Source of the DNA: Vibrio mexicanus
GTDB taxonomy: Bacteria > Pseudomonadota > Gammaproteobacteria > Enterobacterales > Vibrionaceae
Length of the DNA: 64,000 bases
Assembly: GCF_001012815.1 (NCBI RefSeq)
Contig: NZ_JYJP01000133.1
Span: forward strand, 1 to 64,000
Direction of reading: 5' to 3'
How positions within the stretch are numbered: position 1 is the stretch's first letter; every line of letters starts with the position of its first letter. The notes beneath the pieces are model-generated. The model was given only the letters and a program-made list of their open reading frames with translations, did not search any database and was not told the DNA's origin. A program made the translations under genes and the position numbers. Positions 20,331-32,373 of this stretch are shown here, piece after piece.

Positions 20331-21524
20331 ATGAGTGAAAGGTTTGACGTTGTCATAATTGGTGCGGGCGCAGCAGGGTTAATGTGTGCGGCAGAAGCGG
20401 GTAAACGTGGCCGTAAAGTGCTGGTGGTTGACCATGCTAAAAAGCCGGGACGAAAAATCCTGATTGCCGGTGGTGGCCGTTGTAACTTCACTAACTATGA
20501 TGTGACTGCCAAACACTTCCTTAGTCAAAACCCACACTTCGTTAAATCGGCGCTGGCTCAATACACCAACTGGGACTTTATCTCGATGATCTACAAACAC
20601 GGTATCGAGTTTGAAGAGCGCGATCATGGTCAGCTATTTTGTGTTGGGGACGATGACTCAAAAAGCATCGTTAAGATGCTGCTGGCAGAGTGTAATTTAC
20701 CAAGTGTTCAACTGCGTTATCAGCAAGAAGTCACCGACATCGAGCAAACAGACTCTGGTTTTTCCCTGCAAGTGAACTTCAAACCGGTTGAGTGTGAGTC
20801 GCTTGTTGTGGCGACGGGCGGCTTGTCGATGCCTAAGCTAGGTGCAACGCCATTTGGCTACAAGGTGGCTGAACAGTTTGGTTTATCGGTTGTGCCGACG
20901 ACGGCAGGCTTGGTTCCTTTTACTCTGCACAAAGAAGATAAAGAAGACTTTGCCGAACTGTCAGGTATCGCGATTCCTGTTGAGATTACGACGGTAAGCA
21001 AGAAAACCTTCAAAGAGGCGTTGTTGTTTACTCACCGTGGACTCTCTGGCCCTTCGGTGTTGCAGATCTCGTCTTATTGGAAGCCAGGTGAAAAGGTCAC
21101 GATAAATCTGGTTCCTGATGTGGATGTTGATGAGCTGCTGACACAGTCTGTCGCTAAGCACCCAAATCAAAGCCTAAAGAACACCTTGGCTAAAGTGCTG
21201 CCTAAGCGCTTAGTGGAAGTTCTGATTGAACGTAAAGTTCTGCAAGATAAACCGCTGATTCAGTTTGGCCCTAAGCAACTCAAAGCGATCACTGAGACTT
21301 TAGAGCATTGGCAAATCGTACCAAATGGAACTGAAGGCTACCGCACCGCAGAGGTGACTTTGGGTGGTGTGAATACCGATCATATCTCTTCGAAAACCAT
21401 GGAATGTAAGCAAGTGAAAGGCTTGTACTTTGTGGGTGAGGTGATGGATGTAACCGGCTGGCTTGGGGGTTACAACTTCCAGTGGTGCTGGTCGAGTGGT
21501 TTCGTCGCAGGTCAATGGGTATAA
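20331..21524 (+). CDS. HI0933/YhiN-family flavoprotein
   Basis: A 397-residue FAD-dependent oxidoreductase. The N-terminal Rossmann motif DVVIIGAGAAGLMCAAEAGKRG, the GRCNFTN loop (GGGRCNFTN), the central VVATGGLSMPKLG and the C-terminal GLYFVGEVMDVTGWLGGYN with GYNFQWCWSSG are typical. The family includes BaiN-like proteins. No substrate is established. It is a single gene after a clear terminator. Confidence 0.9.
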   Translation: MSERFDVVIIGAGAAGLMCAAEAGKRGRKVLVVDHAKKPGRKILIAGGGRCNFTNYDVTAKHFLSQNPHFVKSALAQYTNWDFISMIYKHGIEFEERDHGQLFCVGDDDSKSIVKMLLAECNLPSVQLRYQQEVTDIEQTDSGFSLQVNFKPVECESLVVATGGLSMPKLGATPFGYKVAEQFGLSVVPTTAGLVPFTLHKEDKEDFAELSGIAIPVEITTVSKKTFKEALLFTHRGLSGPSVLQISSYWKPGEKVTINLVPDVDVDELLTQSVAKHPNQSLKNTLAKVLPKRLVEVLIERKVLQDKPLIQFGPKQLKAITETLEHWQIVPNGTEGYRTAEVTLGGVNTDHISSKTMECKQVKGLYFVGEVMDVTGWLGGYNFQWCWSSGFVAGQWV

Positions 21525-21667
21525 GGCTTCATTAAGGTTCTATAAACTTTTTACTCATATATAAACGAGCGGTTCACTCATCATTATTGTGAGATTGTTT
21601 CCGCTCTAAAGTTTACTTTTTGTCCTATAGTAATGAGAAGAAAATCAATAAGGCAAAAGGTGCAACT

Positions 21668-22490
21668 ATGGGTCAAGAAGCGCTGATCTCCCGAATCAAT
21701 GAGTTACCAAGAATTGAAAGCATACTGCAAGAGTTGCTTGAAATGGTGAATCGAGAAACCCTCGATTTTGGTGAGTTATCGAAAAAGATGTCGATGGATC
21801 AGGTGCTCAGTGCTCGTGTCCTACGAATGGCAAACTCAGCGCACTTTGGTGGGGTGAATGGGTCTCTACCATTAACGACGCCATTATACGGGTGGGGGCA
21901 GGCGCCATCCGAACCCTCATCTCCTCCTCAATACTCTCAACCACCTTTCCTAAACTTGAAACCCTCAATATTAAAGATTACTGGGCGAATACTTTTGAAA
22001 TCTCGCTGATTGCGAGCACGATAGCTAAAGATATTAAGCTCGATCCCAATCTTACCTTCACTACGGGCGTGTTGCACAACATTGGCGAGCTGATGATTCA
22101 TTCTCTCGTCCCGGAGCAAGCCGTCGTTATTACAACAAGGGTAGAAGCAGGTGAAGATCCAACTAAGGTGCAGCGTGAGGTGTTAGGAACCGACTCACAG
22201 CAGCTTGGCGCTGTGTTGGCAGAGACTTGGAAGTTTCCCCAGACATGATTGATGCGATCGCCAATGTCAATCATCCAGGTCAAGCAAGTGAATCCAAACA
22301 TTTGGCGTGTACCTTGTTCCTTGCTCGGGATATTCATCGTCGATGGGATTCGATGCTAACGCCGAATGAAAAACAGCACTACTTAGAAAGTAGTGCTGCG
22401 GCAAAAGCGTTGAAAGTGTCGCTTAACTTGATTGATGAGATTGATGCGATTCGTGGCCAAGGTGTTGAAATGGCTTACGAACTGTTCTAG
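21668..22490 (+). CDS. HDOD-domain protein (frame interrupted by two lost bases)
   Basis: HDOD proteins are regulatory proteins related to HD phosphohydrolases and often act in signalling. The pieces are: 21668-21866 (LPRIESILQELLEMVNRE, SMDQVLSARVLRMANSAHFG), then a frame holding GAGAIRTLISSSIL, ANTFEISLIAS and GVLHNIGELMIHSL, then a third from 22240 holding DMIDAIANVNHP. One lost base near 21867 and one C lost in 22237-22240 explain both breaks. Repaired length is 274 residues, normal for single-domain HDOD proteins. Start ATG 21668 is preferred over 21620. It converges with the next gene. Confidence 0.85.
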
Positions 22491-22493
22491 ATC

Positions 22494-23384
22494 TCACTGA
22501 TCTTTGGGCTTGGTTTTGAGCTGCTGGATCACTAAGCCCAAGATAATCAGAACCAAGCCTATTAATGTGGTTGGGTGGATCTGCTCACCAATGATGGTTG
22601 CGAGCAAAATCAATGAGATAAACGGTGAAGCAAAGATAAGGTTACTAATACGCGCAGTGTTGGCTGTCAGTTTCATTGCGCTGAGCCATAGAACAAAAGT
22701 CACGCCCATTTCAAATAAACCCACGTAGGTCACCGCCAGCCAGCCTTGAGTGGTAATCTGACTCCAGCTTTCGCCTTCATACCAGCTTAGGCCCAATGCA
22801 AATGGGATGGCAACGAGGAAGCCAAGCAATACGCCAATCACAGGGTCCGCTTTATTCTTGGTATTTAAGATCCAATATCCTGCCCACAGCAACGTAGAAA
22901 GTAGGGCAAGTGCCACACCTGCAGGGCTATCAAAGTCGAGTCCTAGAATGTCGCCTTTGGTGGCAATTACAATCACCCCAAAGTAGCTAAAGCCACAAGC
23001 AATCCAATCCTGTTTGCGAATAGTTTGGCCGAGAAAAACGGCGGCCATTAAGGTCAGCGTAATCGCCCAACTGTAATTGATGGCCTGAGCTTGCGATGCA
23101 GGCAACAAGTCATATGCCTTGAACAAGATGAGGTAATACGCCAATGGGTTGATTAGCCCTAACATCACGTAATACCAAGGGTTCGACAAGAAGGTAGTCG
23201 AGAGTTGGGAAAGCTTGCCTTGGGCAAAGCAGATAGCGATTAACGCGACAGCAGACACAATACTCGCCACAGTGAGCATTTGGATCGGAGTAAACTCTGC
23301 CAGTGTGAGCTTAAATGCAGTCGCAACTGTCGACCACAGCAGCACGGCAGAAAGGCCAAAACCTAAAGCACGACGCTCGTTCAT
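22494..23384 (-). CDS. EamA/RhaT-family transporter (DMT superfamily)
   Basis: A 296-residue protein with about ten hydrophobic helices in two EamA repeats, in the drug/metabolite transporter superfamily. The repeat ends carry typical stretches (AQAINYSWAITLTLMAAVFLG and LIFASPFISLILLATIIGEQ). It probably exports small metabolites; the substrate is unknown. It ends 4 bases after the convergent HDOD gene. Confidence 0.87.
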   Translation of the reverse strand: MNERRALGFGLSAVLLWSTVATAFKLTLAEFTPIQMLTVASIVSAVALIAICFAQGKLSQLSTTFLSNPWYYVMLGLINPLAYYLILFKAYDLLPASQAQAINYSWAITLTLMAAVFLGQTIRKQDWIACGFSYFGVIVIATKGDILGLDFDSPAGVALALLSTLLWAGYWILNTKNKADPVIGVLLGFLVAIPFALGLSWYEGESWSQITTQGWLAVTYVGLFEMGVTFVLWLSAMKLTANTARISNLIFASPFISLILLATIIGEQIHPTTLIGLVLIILGLVIQQLKTKPKDQ

Positions 23385-23527
23385 TATTTGAATTCTTATA
23401 GTGGATGTGAAGGCGAATACGCCAAAGTGCGATTAGTCTATCTGTGATTATAAATGCGACAAACTGGACATTTATCCAGTATAGAAATACCATTTGAGTA
23501 GGTTTGACTGGGTAAAAAGTGATTACC

Positions 23528-25059
23528 ATGCAATGGTTTATAGAACATCAGAATCTCATCTTTAGCGCTCTGAGTAGCGCTGCGCTCGCCGGTGTATCGG
23601 TCGGCTGGTGGGTTAAACAAAAAACCAATCTCAAAACGCAGCTGCTTGAGCAGCAAATAGAATCGAATCAGCAGCTCTTTCAGTCTCAGCTGGAGCAAGT
23701 AAAGAAGGAGCTGGCTGAAGCCTTGTCAGAGCTTGATGAGCTTGATGCCGCTCGCGATCAATCGGCGCACGAGCTTAAGCAATCCCACGGTAAATTCATG
23801 GCTGTCATGGAAAAGCTGCGCTACTTCGAAGCGGTAAAGCAGGAGCGTCAGCAATATGCTCAAGAGTTGAATGAAACGCGTGAGCAAAAATCCCAGCTTG
23901 ATGCGCAGCTAAGAGAGCAAAGTGCGCGTCACGAGCAAGAGATGAAAGCCAGTGAAGATAAGCTAAAGCTTCTAGAACAGGCTGAAGAGCGTTTGAAGCA
24001 GCAATTTGAGCATCTGGCCAATCAGTTGTTTGAGGCTAAGACAGCCAAAGTCGATCAGCAGAATAAGCAGAGCTTAGAAGGGTTACTTTCCCCATTAAAG
24101 GAGCAGCTAGAGGGCTTTAAAAAGCAGGTAAATGACAGCTTTAATATTGAAGCGAAAGAGCGCCATACATTGGTCCATGAGCTAAAAAACTTACAAAAGC
24201 TCAATGAGCAGATGACGCGTGAAGCCGTGAATCTGACTCAAGCCCTTAAAGGTGACAATAAGCAGCAGGGTAACTGGGGGAAGTGGTGCTAGCGCGAGTG
24301 CTTGCCGAATCCGGTTTAAGAGAAGGGCACGAGTATCAAACTCAGGTCAGTTTGCAAAACGAAGCTGGCAAACGCTATCAACCAGATGTGATTGTTCACT
24401 TACCTCACGATAAACAGGTGGTGGTGGATTCAAAAATGGCTTTGGTGGCGTTTGAACGCTACTTCAATGCCGAAACCGATCAAGATAAAGAGCGTGCCTT
24501 AGCGGCTCACTTGGTCGCGCTCCGTGCTCATATCAAAGGGTTGAGTCAGAAGGACTACCATCAGCTTAAAGGTATTCAAAGTTTGGATTACGTGCTGATG
24601 TTTATTCCGGTTGAACCTGCATTTCAAGTCGCTATTCAAGCCGATCCTAGCTTGGTTAAAGATGCCATGGAGCAGAACATCATTTTAGTGAGCCCAACGA
24701 CCTTGCTAGTGGCGCTCAGAACCATAGATAACCTGTGGCGTAACGAAAGGCAGAATCAGAACGCGCAAATTATTGCTGAACGTGCAAGCAAGCTATACGA
24801 CAAACTCCGTCTATTTGTGGACGACATGGAAAGCTTGGGCAGTGCACTTGATCGCGCCAACCAAAACTACCAAGGCGCTATGAATAAACTCGTCACTGGG
24901 CGCGGGAATGTGATTCGTCAGGCTGAAGGATTTAAGCAATTAGGGGTAGAAGTGAAGCGTCCTATCTCAAGTAACTTGGTCGAAATCGCACAAAATGATG
25001 CTTTGTTAGAAAATGATCAGGGAGTTGAAAGACATCCCGCTGAGGATAAAGTAAACTGA
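23528..25059 (+). CDS. rmuC: DNA recombination protein RmuC (frame interrupted by one lost base)
   Basis: RmuC limits inversions and recombination at short repeats and has a PD-(D/E)XK nuclease-like core. The protein begins with a membrane helix (LIFSALSSAALAGVSVGWWV) and a long coiled coil (about residues 30-240). The first frame ends at 24292 (GNWGKWC); the next frame gives VVLARVLAESGLREGHEY, PDVIVHLPHDKQVVVDSK and later family motifs to 25059. Restoring one G in the run 24276-24280 gives NWGEVVLARV and a 510-residue protein. It precedes the ubiE-ubiJ-ubiB cluster as in E. coli. Confidence 0.9.
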
Positions 25060-25122
25060 TTGGCCGCAACGCAGGGGGGTGATGCCTTCTAGTTGGTTAA
25101 GCGTTGCCCAAGAGGAATCATC

Positions 25123-25965
25123 ATGACGGATACAAGCGTGCAATCAAATACAGCAACAGAAATGAACGAAGCGAATCTCGACCAAGGAGTTCACAACGAA
25201 GTGGCTCACAGTGAAGCAGCTCGTAATGAAACGACTCACTTTGGCTTCGAAACCGTAGCGAAAGAAGAGAAAGTCGCGAAAGTTGCGGAAGTGTTCCATT
25301 CAGTAGCAGCAAAATACGACATTATGAATGATCTGATGTCAGGTGGCATTCATCGTTTGTGGAAGCGTTTCACGATTGATTGCAGTGGCGCGCGCCCGGG
25401 TCAACGCATTCTTGATTTAGGTGGCGGTACTGGTGACTTAACCGCGAAATTCTCACGCATTGTTGGTGACAAGGGTCATGTCATCTTGGCTGACATCAAC
25501 AACTCTATGCTGAACGTCGGTCGCGATAAACTGCGCGATATCGGCATCGTGGGCAATGTGCACTACGTGCAAGCCAACGCAGAAGAGCTGCCGTTTCCAG
25601 ACGACTACTTTGACTGTATTACCATTAGTTTCTGCCTACGTAACGTTACCGATAAAGACAAAGCGTTGCGCTCGATGTTCCGTGTACTTAAGCCAGGTGG
25701 CCGTTTGTTAGTATTGGAGTTCTCCAAACCAGTCTTAGAGCCTCTATCAAAGGTTTACGATGCTTACTCATTCCACTTACTGCCTAAGATGGGTGAAATC
25801 ATTGCAAACGATGCTGATAGCTATCGCTACCTTGCTGAATCTATCCGCATGCACCCAGACCAAGATACGCTGCAAGGTATGATGGAAGAAGCGGGCTTCG
25901 AGAAGACCAACTACTACAACCTCACCGGTGGTATCGTAGCACTTCACCGTGGATACAAGTTTTAA
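25123..25965 (+). CDS. ubiE: Ubiquinone/menaquinone C-methyltransferase UbiE
   Basis: A 280-residue SAM-dependent enzyme that C-methylates the quinone ring in ubiquinone and menaquinone synthesis. The SAM-binding motif DLGGGTGDL and the downstream [19 protein letters not shown] and [11 protein letters not shown] are standard. Compared with E. coli (251 residues), it has about 30 extra N-terminal residues with a short repeat of the type [16 protein letters not shown]. The start at 25123 follows GAGGA; an ATG/GTG at 25093 is less likely. First gene of ubiE-ubiJ-ubiB. Confidence 0.95.
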   Translation: MTDTSVQSNTATEMNEANLDQGVHNEVAHSEAARNETTHFGFETVAKEEKVAKVAEVFHSVAAKYDIMNDLMSGGIHRLWKRFTIDCSGARPGQRILDLGGGTGDLTAKFSRIVGDKGHVILADINNSMLNVGRDKLRDIGIVGNVHYVQANAEELPFPDDYFDCITISFCLRNVTDKDKALRSMFRVLKPGGRLLVLEFSKPVLEPLSKVYDAYSFHLLPKMGEIIANDADSYRYLAESIRMHPDQDTLQGMMEEAGFEKTNYYNLTGGIVALHRGYKF

Positions 25966-25997
25966 CCGCGAAAGTTCAACGCGCCCTAAGGAACAGT

Positions 25998-26603
25998 ATG
26001 CCATTTGAACCTCTGGTGACGGCAGCCATTGAAACGTCGCTCAATATTCTTATCAACGACGACCCAGAACTGGGTCGCCGTTTATCTCGCCTGAAAGGCA
26101 AAGTCATTCAACTGCATATTAAAGAGATCGATCGTGCGATTACCTTCGTGTTTAGTCAGCAAATCGATGTCCTTGGTCAGTATGAAGGCGAACCCGATTG
26201 TTACCTCTCTTTAAACTTATCGATTCTTCCTGAGTTAAGAGAGCAATCCAACATCACCAAGTTGATTAAAGAAGATCGCTTAGTGCTTGAAGGGGATATC
26301 CAGCTCGCACAGAAGTTTGCTCAGTTGATGACAGACTGCAAACCGGATTTGGAAGAGTGGTTATCACGTGTAACGGGTGATGTCGTTGCTCGAACGCTGG
26401 TTCAAGGCGTGAAAAACGTCGGCGAATTTGTACAAGGGCAAGCAAGAAAGCATCAAGACCACTTAGGTCAAGTCATTACTGAAGAGTGGAAGTTGGCTCC
26501 AGGGCCTTTAGAAGTCGCTTACTTCTGCGACCAAGTAGCGGATGCTGACCAGTACGCTAAACAGTTAGAAACTCGATTAAACGCTCTGGTGGAGAAAGCA
26601 TGA
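25998..26603 (+). CDS. ubiJ: Ubiquinone biosynthesis accessory factor UbiJ
   Basis: A 201-residue protein with an N-terminal SCP2-like lipid-binding domain (about 20-115: [42 protein letters not shown]). UbiJ binds quinone intermediates and organises the aerobic Ubi complex with UbiK, whose gene is also in this window at 44967. It overlaps ubiB by the ATGA motif at 26600, so the two are translated together. Confidence 0.93.
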   Translation: MPFEPLVTAAIETSLNILINDDPELGRRLSRLKGKVIQLHIKEIDRAITFVFSQQIDVLGQYEGEPDCYLSLNLSILPELREQSNITKLIKEDRLVLEGDIQLAQKFAQLMTDCKPDLEEWLSRVTGDVVARTLVQGVKNVGEFVQGQARKHQDHLGQVITEEWKLAPGPLEVAYFCDQVADADQYAKQLETRLNALVEKA

Positions 26604-28234
26604 CCCCATCAGAGTTAAAACGTTTGTATCACATCATCAAAGTGCAGCTTGAGTATGGGTTGGATGAGCTACTGCCAACTCATGAGCTGACTAAAGCCCC
26701 TTTGCTCGCTCGCAAGTCGCTATTTTGGATCAAGAATAAGCATTCAGATAAGCCGCTTGGTGATCGACTGCGCTTAGCTCTTCAAGAGCTAGGACCTGTT
26801 TGGATCAAGTTCGGCCAAATGATGTCAACTCGACGCGACCTGTTTCCTCCTCATATCGCCGATCCGCTTGCTATGCTGCAAGACAAGGTTGCGCCTTTTG
26901 ATGGTGAGCTGGCCAAACAGCAGATGGAGAAGGCCCTTGGTGGTCCGTTAGAGAATTGGTTTACCGACTTTGATATCACGCCACTGGCTTCTGCGTCGAT
27001 TGCTCAGGTTCATACAGCGAAGTTAAAAGAGTCAGGACGAGAGATCGTTCTGAAGGTGATTCGCCCTGATATTCGCCCTGTCATCGATGCTGATTTGAAG
27101 TTAATGCATCGCATGGCTCGCATTGTGGCTAAAGCTCAGCCTGATGCACGCCGTTTAAAACCAGTAGAAGTGGTTCGCGAGTACGAGAAAACGCTACTCG
27201 ATGAGCTAGACCTGCGCCGAGAGGCAGCAAATGCGATCCAATTGCGTCGAAATTTCGAAGGCAGTGAAGAGCTTTATGTTCCTGAAATAATTACCGACTA
27301 TAGTAACGAAACGGTGATGTGTTCAGAGCGCATTTACGGCATTCAGGTTTCAGATATCGATGGTTTAAAAGCCAATGGTACTAACATGAAACTATTGGCA
27401 GAACGCGGCGTAAGTGTATTTTTTACGCAGGTGTTTAGAGATAGCTTCTTTCATGCCGACATGCACCCGGGGAACGTTTTTGTTAAACCGGAACATCCAG
27501 AAAATCCTCAATGGATTGGCTTGGACTGTGGCATTGTTGGTACGCTAAATAGCGAAGATAAACGCTACTTAGCCGAAAACTTACTGGCTTTCTTTAATCG
27601 CGATTATCGACGTGTAGCAGAACTGCATGTGGATTCGGGGTGGGTTCCACGTGAAACCAACATCGATGAGTTTGAATTTGCGATACGCATGGTGTGTGAG
27701 CCAATTTTTGCCAAGCCATTGTGTGAAATATCATTTGGTCATGTGCTGTTAAACTTGTTTAACACCGCACGTCGCTTCCATATGGAAGTGCAACCACAAC
27801 TGGTTTTATTACAAAAGACGCTTCTGTACATCGAAGGGTTAGGTCGTCAGCTCTATCCACAGCTTGATTTGTGGGAAACGGCGATGCCATTTCTTGAAGA
27901 GTGGATGATGAACCAAGTTGGTCCTAAGGCCTTTATCAACTCTGTGAAAGATAGAGCGCCATTTTGGGCAGAGAAACTTCCTGAACTGCCAGAGCTGCTT
28001 TATGACAGCCTAAAACAGGGCAAAGCGATGAACCATAGAATGGATCAGCTTTACCAAGGTTATAGGCAAAGTAAGCGCCAGCAAGCAACCGGAAAATTTT
28101 TGTTTGGTGTTGGCGCCACTTTAGTCGTATGCTCAGCAATACTGTTAAGCAGCGGCTTTGAGTCGTTGTCTCTTGCGGGAGGTATCGCAGGGGTCACATT
28201 TTGGCTGTTCAGTTGGCGTGCATATCGCCGTTAA
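26600..28234 (+). CDS. ubiB: Ubiquinone biosynthesis kinase-like protein UbiB
   Basis: A 544-residue ABC1/COQ8-type atypical kinase needed for ubiquinone synthesis. Landmarks are the inhibitory KxGQ motif ([13 protein letters not shown]), the Ala-rich nucleotide loop ([13 protein letters not shown]), [17 protein letters not shown], the catalytic [11 protein letters not shown] and the metal site LDCGIVG. Two hydrophobic helices at the C terminus anchor it in the inner membrane. It overlaps ubiJ by 4 bases and is followed by tatABC after 51 bases, the same order as in E. coli. Confidence 0.95.
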   Translation: MTPSELKRLYHIIKVQLEYGLDELLPTHELTKAPLLARKSLFWIKNKHSDKPLGDRLRLALQELGPVWIKFGQMMSTRRDLFPPHIADPLAMLQDKVAPFDGELAKQQMEKALGGPLENWFTDFDITPLASASIAQVHTAKLKESGREIVLKVIRPDIRPVIDADLKLMHRMARIVAKAQPDARRLKPVEVVREYEKTLLDELDLRREAANAIQLRRNFEGSEELYVPEIITDYSNETVMCSERIYGIQVSDIDGLKANGTNMKLLAERGVSVFFTQVFRDSFFHADMHPGNVFVKPEHPENPQWIGLDCGIVGTLNSEDKRYLAENLLAFFNRDYRRVAELHVDSGWVPRETNIDEFEFAIRMVCEPIFAKPLCEISFGHVLLNLFNTARRFHMEVQPQLVLLQKTLLYIEGLGRQLYPQLDLWETAMPFLEEWMMNQVGPKAFINSVKDRAPFWAEKLPELPELLYDSLKQGKAMNHRMDQLYQGYRQSKRQQATGKFLFGVGATLVVCSAILLSSGFESLSLAGGIAGVTFWLFSWRAYRR

Positions 28235-28285
28235 CCGTTAAACTGACTATTAGTTATTGATAAATAAAGACCCGAGGAAAAGAGA

Positions 28286-28525
28286 ATGGGTGGTATTAGT
28301 GTTTGGCAACTTCTAATTATTGCTGTCATTGTTGTTTTGCTGTTCGGTACAAAGAAACTGCGCGGTATTGGTGGCGACTTAGGCGGTGCTGTTAAAGGTT
28401 TCAAGAAAGCGATGAGCGATGAAGAATCTGATAAGAAAGATGCAGATTTCGAGCAAAAGAACATCGAACAGCAGAAAACAAACGCTGCTGAAACAGAAAC
28501 TAAGAAAGACAAAGAGCAGGCGTAA
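28286..28525 (+). CDS. tatA: Sec-independent translocase subunit TatA
   Basis: A 79-residue protein with one N-terminal membrane helix ([18 protein letters not shown]), the [14 protein letters not shown] hinge and amphipathic helix, and a charged tail. TatA rings form the channel that passes folded twin-arginine proteins across the inner membrane. AGGAAAAG precedes the ATG. tatB follows 3 bases later. Confidence 0.95.
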   Translation: MGGISVWQLLIIAVIVVLLFGTKKLRGIGGDLGGAVKGFKKAMSDEESDKKDADFEQKNIEQQKTNAAETETKKDKEQA

Positions 28526-28528
28526 CAC

Positions 28529-28966
28529 GTGTTTGATATCGGTTTTTGGGAACTGGTATTAATATCTGTTGTAGGGCTGGTGGTATTGGGACCAGAACGC
28601 TTACCTCATGCTATTCGCAGTGTGTCGAAGTTTATTAGCTCTGCTAAAAACATGGCCAATAGTGTCAAAGACGAACTGTCGCATGAGTTGAAAGTTCAGG
28701 AATTGCAGGAAAACCTACGCAAGGCTGAAAAAATGGGGATGGAAGATCTGTCACCAGAGCTTAAATCTTCGGTTGAAGAGTTAAAGCAAGCTGCGCAAGA
28801 GGTTCAACGTCCTTATGCTAAGAAAGAAACGTCTGAAAGCTTAGAGCAAGAAAAAGCGCCAGAAGTTGTCAATCAAGCAGCATCACCTGAAGCGGAAACG
28901 CCGGAAGCCACAGAATCGCTGAATGCGTCAGTGGCACAGTCTACGGCAGATAAGAAAGCCGAATAG
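28529..28966 (+). CDS. tatB: Sec-independent translocase subunit TatB
   Basis: A 145-residue protein with a short N-terminal helix ([24 protein letters not shown]), the GPERLP turn with a glutamate typical of TatB, then an amphipathic helix and a charged, low-complexity tail. With TatC it recognises twin-arginine signal peptides. Start is GTG 28529, 3 bases after tatA, so translation is likely coupled. Confidence 0.93.
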   Translation: MFDIGFWELVLISVVGLVVLGPERLPHAIRSVSKFISSAKNMANSVKDELSHELKVQELQENLRKAEKMGMEDLSPELKSSVEELKQAAQEVQRPYAKKETSESLEQEKAPEVVNQAASPEAETPEATESLNASVAQSTADKKAE

Positions 28967-29041
28967 TCTCGCATAGCTAGGAGCTACAATGGGCAAACCC
29001 CTTAGTAGCTCCTTTTTGATCTGATTGAATTGAGGTTAGAC

Positions 29042-29791
29042 ATGTCTTCTGTTGAGCAGACACAGCCTTTGATTAGCCATTTATTGGAACTTCGTAACCG
29101 CTTATTACGCTGTATTGTCGCAGTCTTGGCGGTATTCCTTGGCTTAATCTACTTCGCTAACGACATCTATGAGTTCATCTCTGCGCCGTTAGTGGACCGC
29201 CTTCCTGAAGGGGCGACGATGATTGCAACCGACGTTGCATCACCATTTTTCACACCATTAAAACTGACATTGATTGCGGCGCTGTTCATTTCAGTACCGT
29301 TTATTCTTTATCAGGTTTGGGCATTTGTAGCGCCGGGCTTATATAAGCATGAGCGCAGGCTGATTATGCCACTGCTGTTCTCGAGTTCTTTGCTGTTTTA
29401 CTGCGGTGTCGCGTTCGCGTATTTCGTGGTGTTCCCATTGGTGTTTGGCTTTTTTACGGCCATCTCATTGGGCGGCGTTGAGTTTGCCACTGATATCTCA
29501 AGTTATCTGGATTTTGTATTAGCGCTGTTCTTTGCATTTGGTATCGCGTTTGAAGTGCCGGTTGCCATTATTCTGCTTTGCTGGACAGGTGCGACGGATC
29601 CAAAGAGCCTAAGCGAGAAGCGCCCTTACATCATCGTGGCCGCTTTCGTGGTGGGCATGATGCTGACACCGCCAGATATGATTTCTCAGACCTTGTTGGC
29701 GATTCCAATGTGTTTGTTGTTTGAAGTAGGTTTATTCTTTGCCCGTTTCTACACTCGCAAGGAAGATGAAGAGCCAGAACAGGTTGAATAG
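29042..29791 (+). CDS. tatC: Sec-independent translocase subunit TatC
   Basis: A 249-residue protein with six membrane helices that binds twin-arginine signal peptides. It opens [21 protein letters not shown] and contains the conserved [30 protein letters not shown] and [18 protein letters not shown]. The ATG at 29042 has GAGG 7 bases upstream and matches the E. coli start; an in-frame ATG at 29030 is less likely. Terminator follows at 29808. Confidence 0.96.
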   Translation: MSSVEQTQPLISHLLELRNRLLRCIVAVLAVFLGLIYFANDIYEFISAPLVDRLPEGATMIATDVASPFFTPLKLTLIAALFISVPFILYQVWAFVAPGLYKHERRLIMPLLFSSSLLFYCGVAFAYFVVFPLVFGFFTAISLGGVEFATDISSYLDFVLALFFAFGIAFEVPVAIILLCWTGATDPKSLSEKRPYIIVAAFVVGMMLTPPDMISQTLLAIPMCLLFEVGLFFARFYTRKEDEEPEQVE

Positions 29792-29807
29792 TATTTGTTT
29801 TGAAATG

Positions 29808-29838
29808 AAAAAAGGTTACCCAATGGGTAACCTTTTTT
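29808..29838. terminator. Bidirectional terminator between tatC and the small zinc-ribbon gene
   Basis: A 14-bp stem (AAAAAAGGTTACCC/GGGTAACCTTTTTT) with a 3-base loop; both strands have T runs. Confidence 0.87.
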
Positions 29839-29850
29839 GCTGATGGCTGG

Positions 29851-29967
29851 CTATCTCACTTTGATAACGTGTCCGCACTTCTCGCACACGTAAAGCTCTT
29901 TAATTCCAAGAAGCTTTTGCCAAAGATTACGATGCTCTCTTCGCAGATAGTTTCTGTGATCGCACAT
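29851..29967 (-). CDS. Small zinc-ribbon-like protein, 38 residues
   Basis: Reading the minus strand from ATG at 29967 gives a 38-residue basic peptide that starts MCDHRNYLRREHRNLW and ends LYVCEKCGHVIKVR. The Cys-X-His near the start and CxxC near the end are typical of a tiny zinc ribbon. AGGGA lies 8 bases before the ATG, and the gene ends just before the terminator it shares with tatC, as expected for a real convergent gene. I do not know its function. It is too short for most gene finders. The alternative frame here (39 codons from 29979) lacks the paired motif. Confidence 0.6.
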   Translation of the reverse strand: MCDHRNYLRREHRNLWQKLLGIKELYVCEKCGHVIKVR

Positions 29968-30080
29968 ATACTCATTCCCTGTGATTCTGCTGGTTGCATA
30001 ATAAAGGGAAAGTTTATAAATTCCATCAACTATATTGAACCAATATCACATTAATAGTGACTTGGTTTCATATTTTCGGC

Positions 30081-30848
30081 CTATTTAATGTTTTTGAAGA
30101 GATTTAGCGCGTTTTTTGATGTTATCTCTATGATTTTGTTGACTTCTGTTCCTCGTAGGTCAGCCACTCTGTCCGCAACAAGAGAGACAAATGCAGGCTC
30201 ATTGCGTTTACCGCGATGAGGTACAGGGGCTAGATATGGGCAATCTGTCTCCAAAATCACCTTACTCAGATCGAGGTGAGGGATAACCTTATCCATTCCA
30301 CCATTCTTGAATGTTGAAACGCCGCCTAAGCCCAAGTGGAAGCCTAAATCGTTAATCGCTTTAGCTTCTTCAACGCTGCCACCAAAACAGTGAAAGACAC
30401 CCGATAGAGAACCGTCTTGCTCGGTTTTAAGCAGTGCTAATGTCTCTTCAATAGAGTCGCGAGTATGAATAACGACAGGTAAGTTGAGCTCTTTAGCCCA
30501 GTTGAGCTGCGTGATGAAGGCTTTCTCTTGCTCCGCTTTATACGTTTTATCCCAATAGAGATCGATGCCGATTTCACCGACGGCAATGAAATTGTGCTTA
30601 TCAAACCAAGAGTGGATAGTTTTAAGGGTTTCATCGACGTCTGCGTCAACATAGCACGGGTGCAGGCCCATCATTGAGCGGCAAACCTCTGGATAGGCGG
30701 CTTCTGTCTTTAGCATTGGCTCGATAGATTCAAGATCAATGTTCGGTAGCAGAATATGGCTGATCCCTTGTTCAAGTGCGCGTTTCACCACTTCATCTCG
30801 GTCATTATCAAATTCAGTCGCGTAAATATGGGCGTGGGTATCAATCAT
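30081..30848 (-). CDS. tatD: TatD-family metal-dependent hydrolase
   Basis: A 255-residue TIM-barrel hydrolase starting MIDTHAHIYATEF, where HAH holds the first metal ligands. Further ligands are in VGEIGID, VIHTRDS, VFHCFGGS and ETDCPYL. Members act as 3'-5' DNA exonucleases; TatD is not needed for Tat transport despite the name. The ATG at 30848 is chosen over 30911 because the family starts with the MxDTHAH strand. It is divergent from hemB. Confidence 0.88.
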   Translation of the reverse strand: MIDTHAHIYATEFDNDRDEVVKRALEQGISHILLPNIDLESIEPMLKTEAAYPEVCRSMMGLHPCYVDADVDETLKTIHSWFDKHNFIAVGEIGIDLYWDKTYKAEQEKAFITQLNWAKELNLPVVIHTRDSIEETLALLKTEQDGSLSGVFHCFGGSVEEAKAINDLGFHLGLGGVSTFKNGGMDKVIPHLDLSKVILETDCPYLAPVPHRGKRNEPAFVSLVADRVADLRGTEVNKIIEITSKNALNLFKNIK

Positions 30849-31012
30849 GGTTATCTCAGATGGGGTTGTGCATTTAACAAAATTATACGGCAGTGTCGGT
30901 GGTGACCACAAACTTCAAATAATACGGTCTGTAGGGAAAGGTGATTCGCTAAATAGGCATCACAGTTCCTATTTTTTTATTCTGAGGCGCTAGCGCAACG
31001 AGTGGAGAATGA

Positions 31013-32110
<1,098 letters not shown>

Positions 32111-32140
32111 CAGCGTAGTGATTCTGCGTTAATGATTGAA

Positions 32141-32166
32141 AAGGTTGGCTAAGGTCAGCCTTTTTT
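32141..32166 (+). terminator. Terminator after hemB
   Basis: AAGGTTGGC/GTCAGCCTT stem with TAAG loop (two G-T pairs), then a T run. Confidence 0.75.
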
Positions 32167-32373
32167 GTGTCTGATGGCCAGGAAATTATGGCCTTTTTGG
32201 TGAATTGTCGTGTAGATCAGAAGCTAGATAGCGGCTAAGTGAAAAAAAATTCACTTGTCTTAGGGGGAGTTGTTTTATATATAACTGATTGAATATTATG
32301 CCATTTAAGATTGATATCTAATCAGTTCAGCCAGTGTATACAAAATTAAATGAGAAAAGATCTCATTTAGTTG

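Noticed and set aside
27643-27658. parS-like sequence in ubiB (GGTTCCACGTGAAACC)
   Set aside because: Three mismatches to consensus, 18 kb from the perfect sites; too weak to call.
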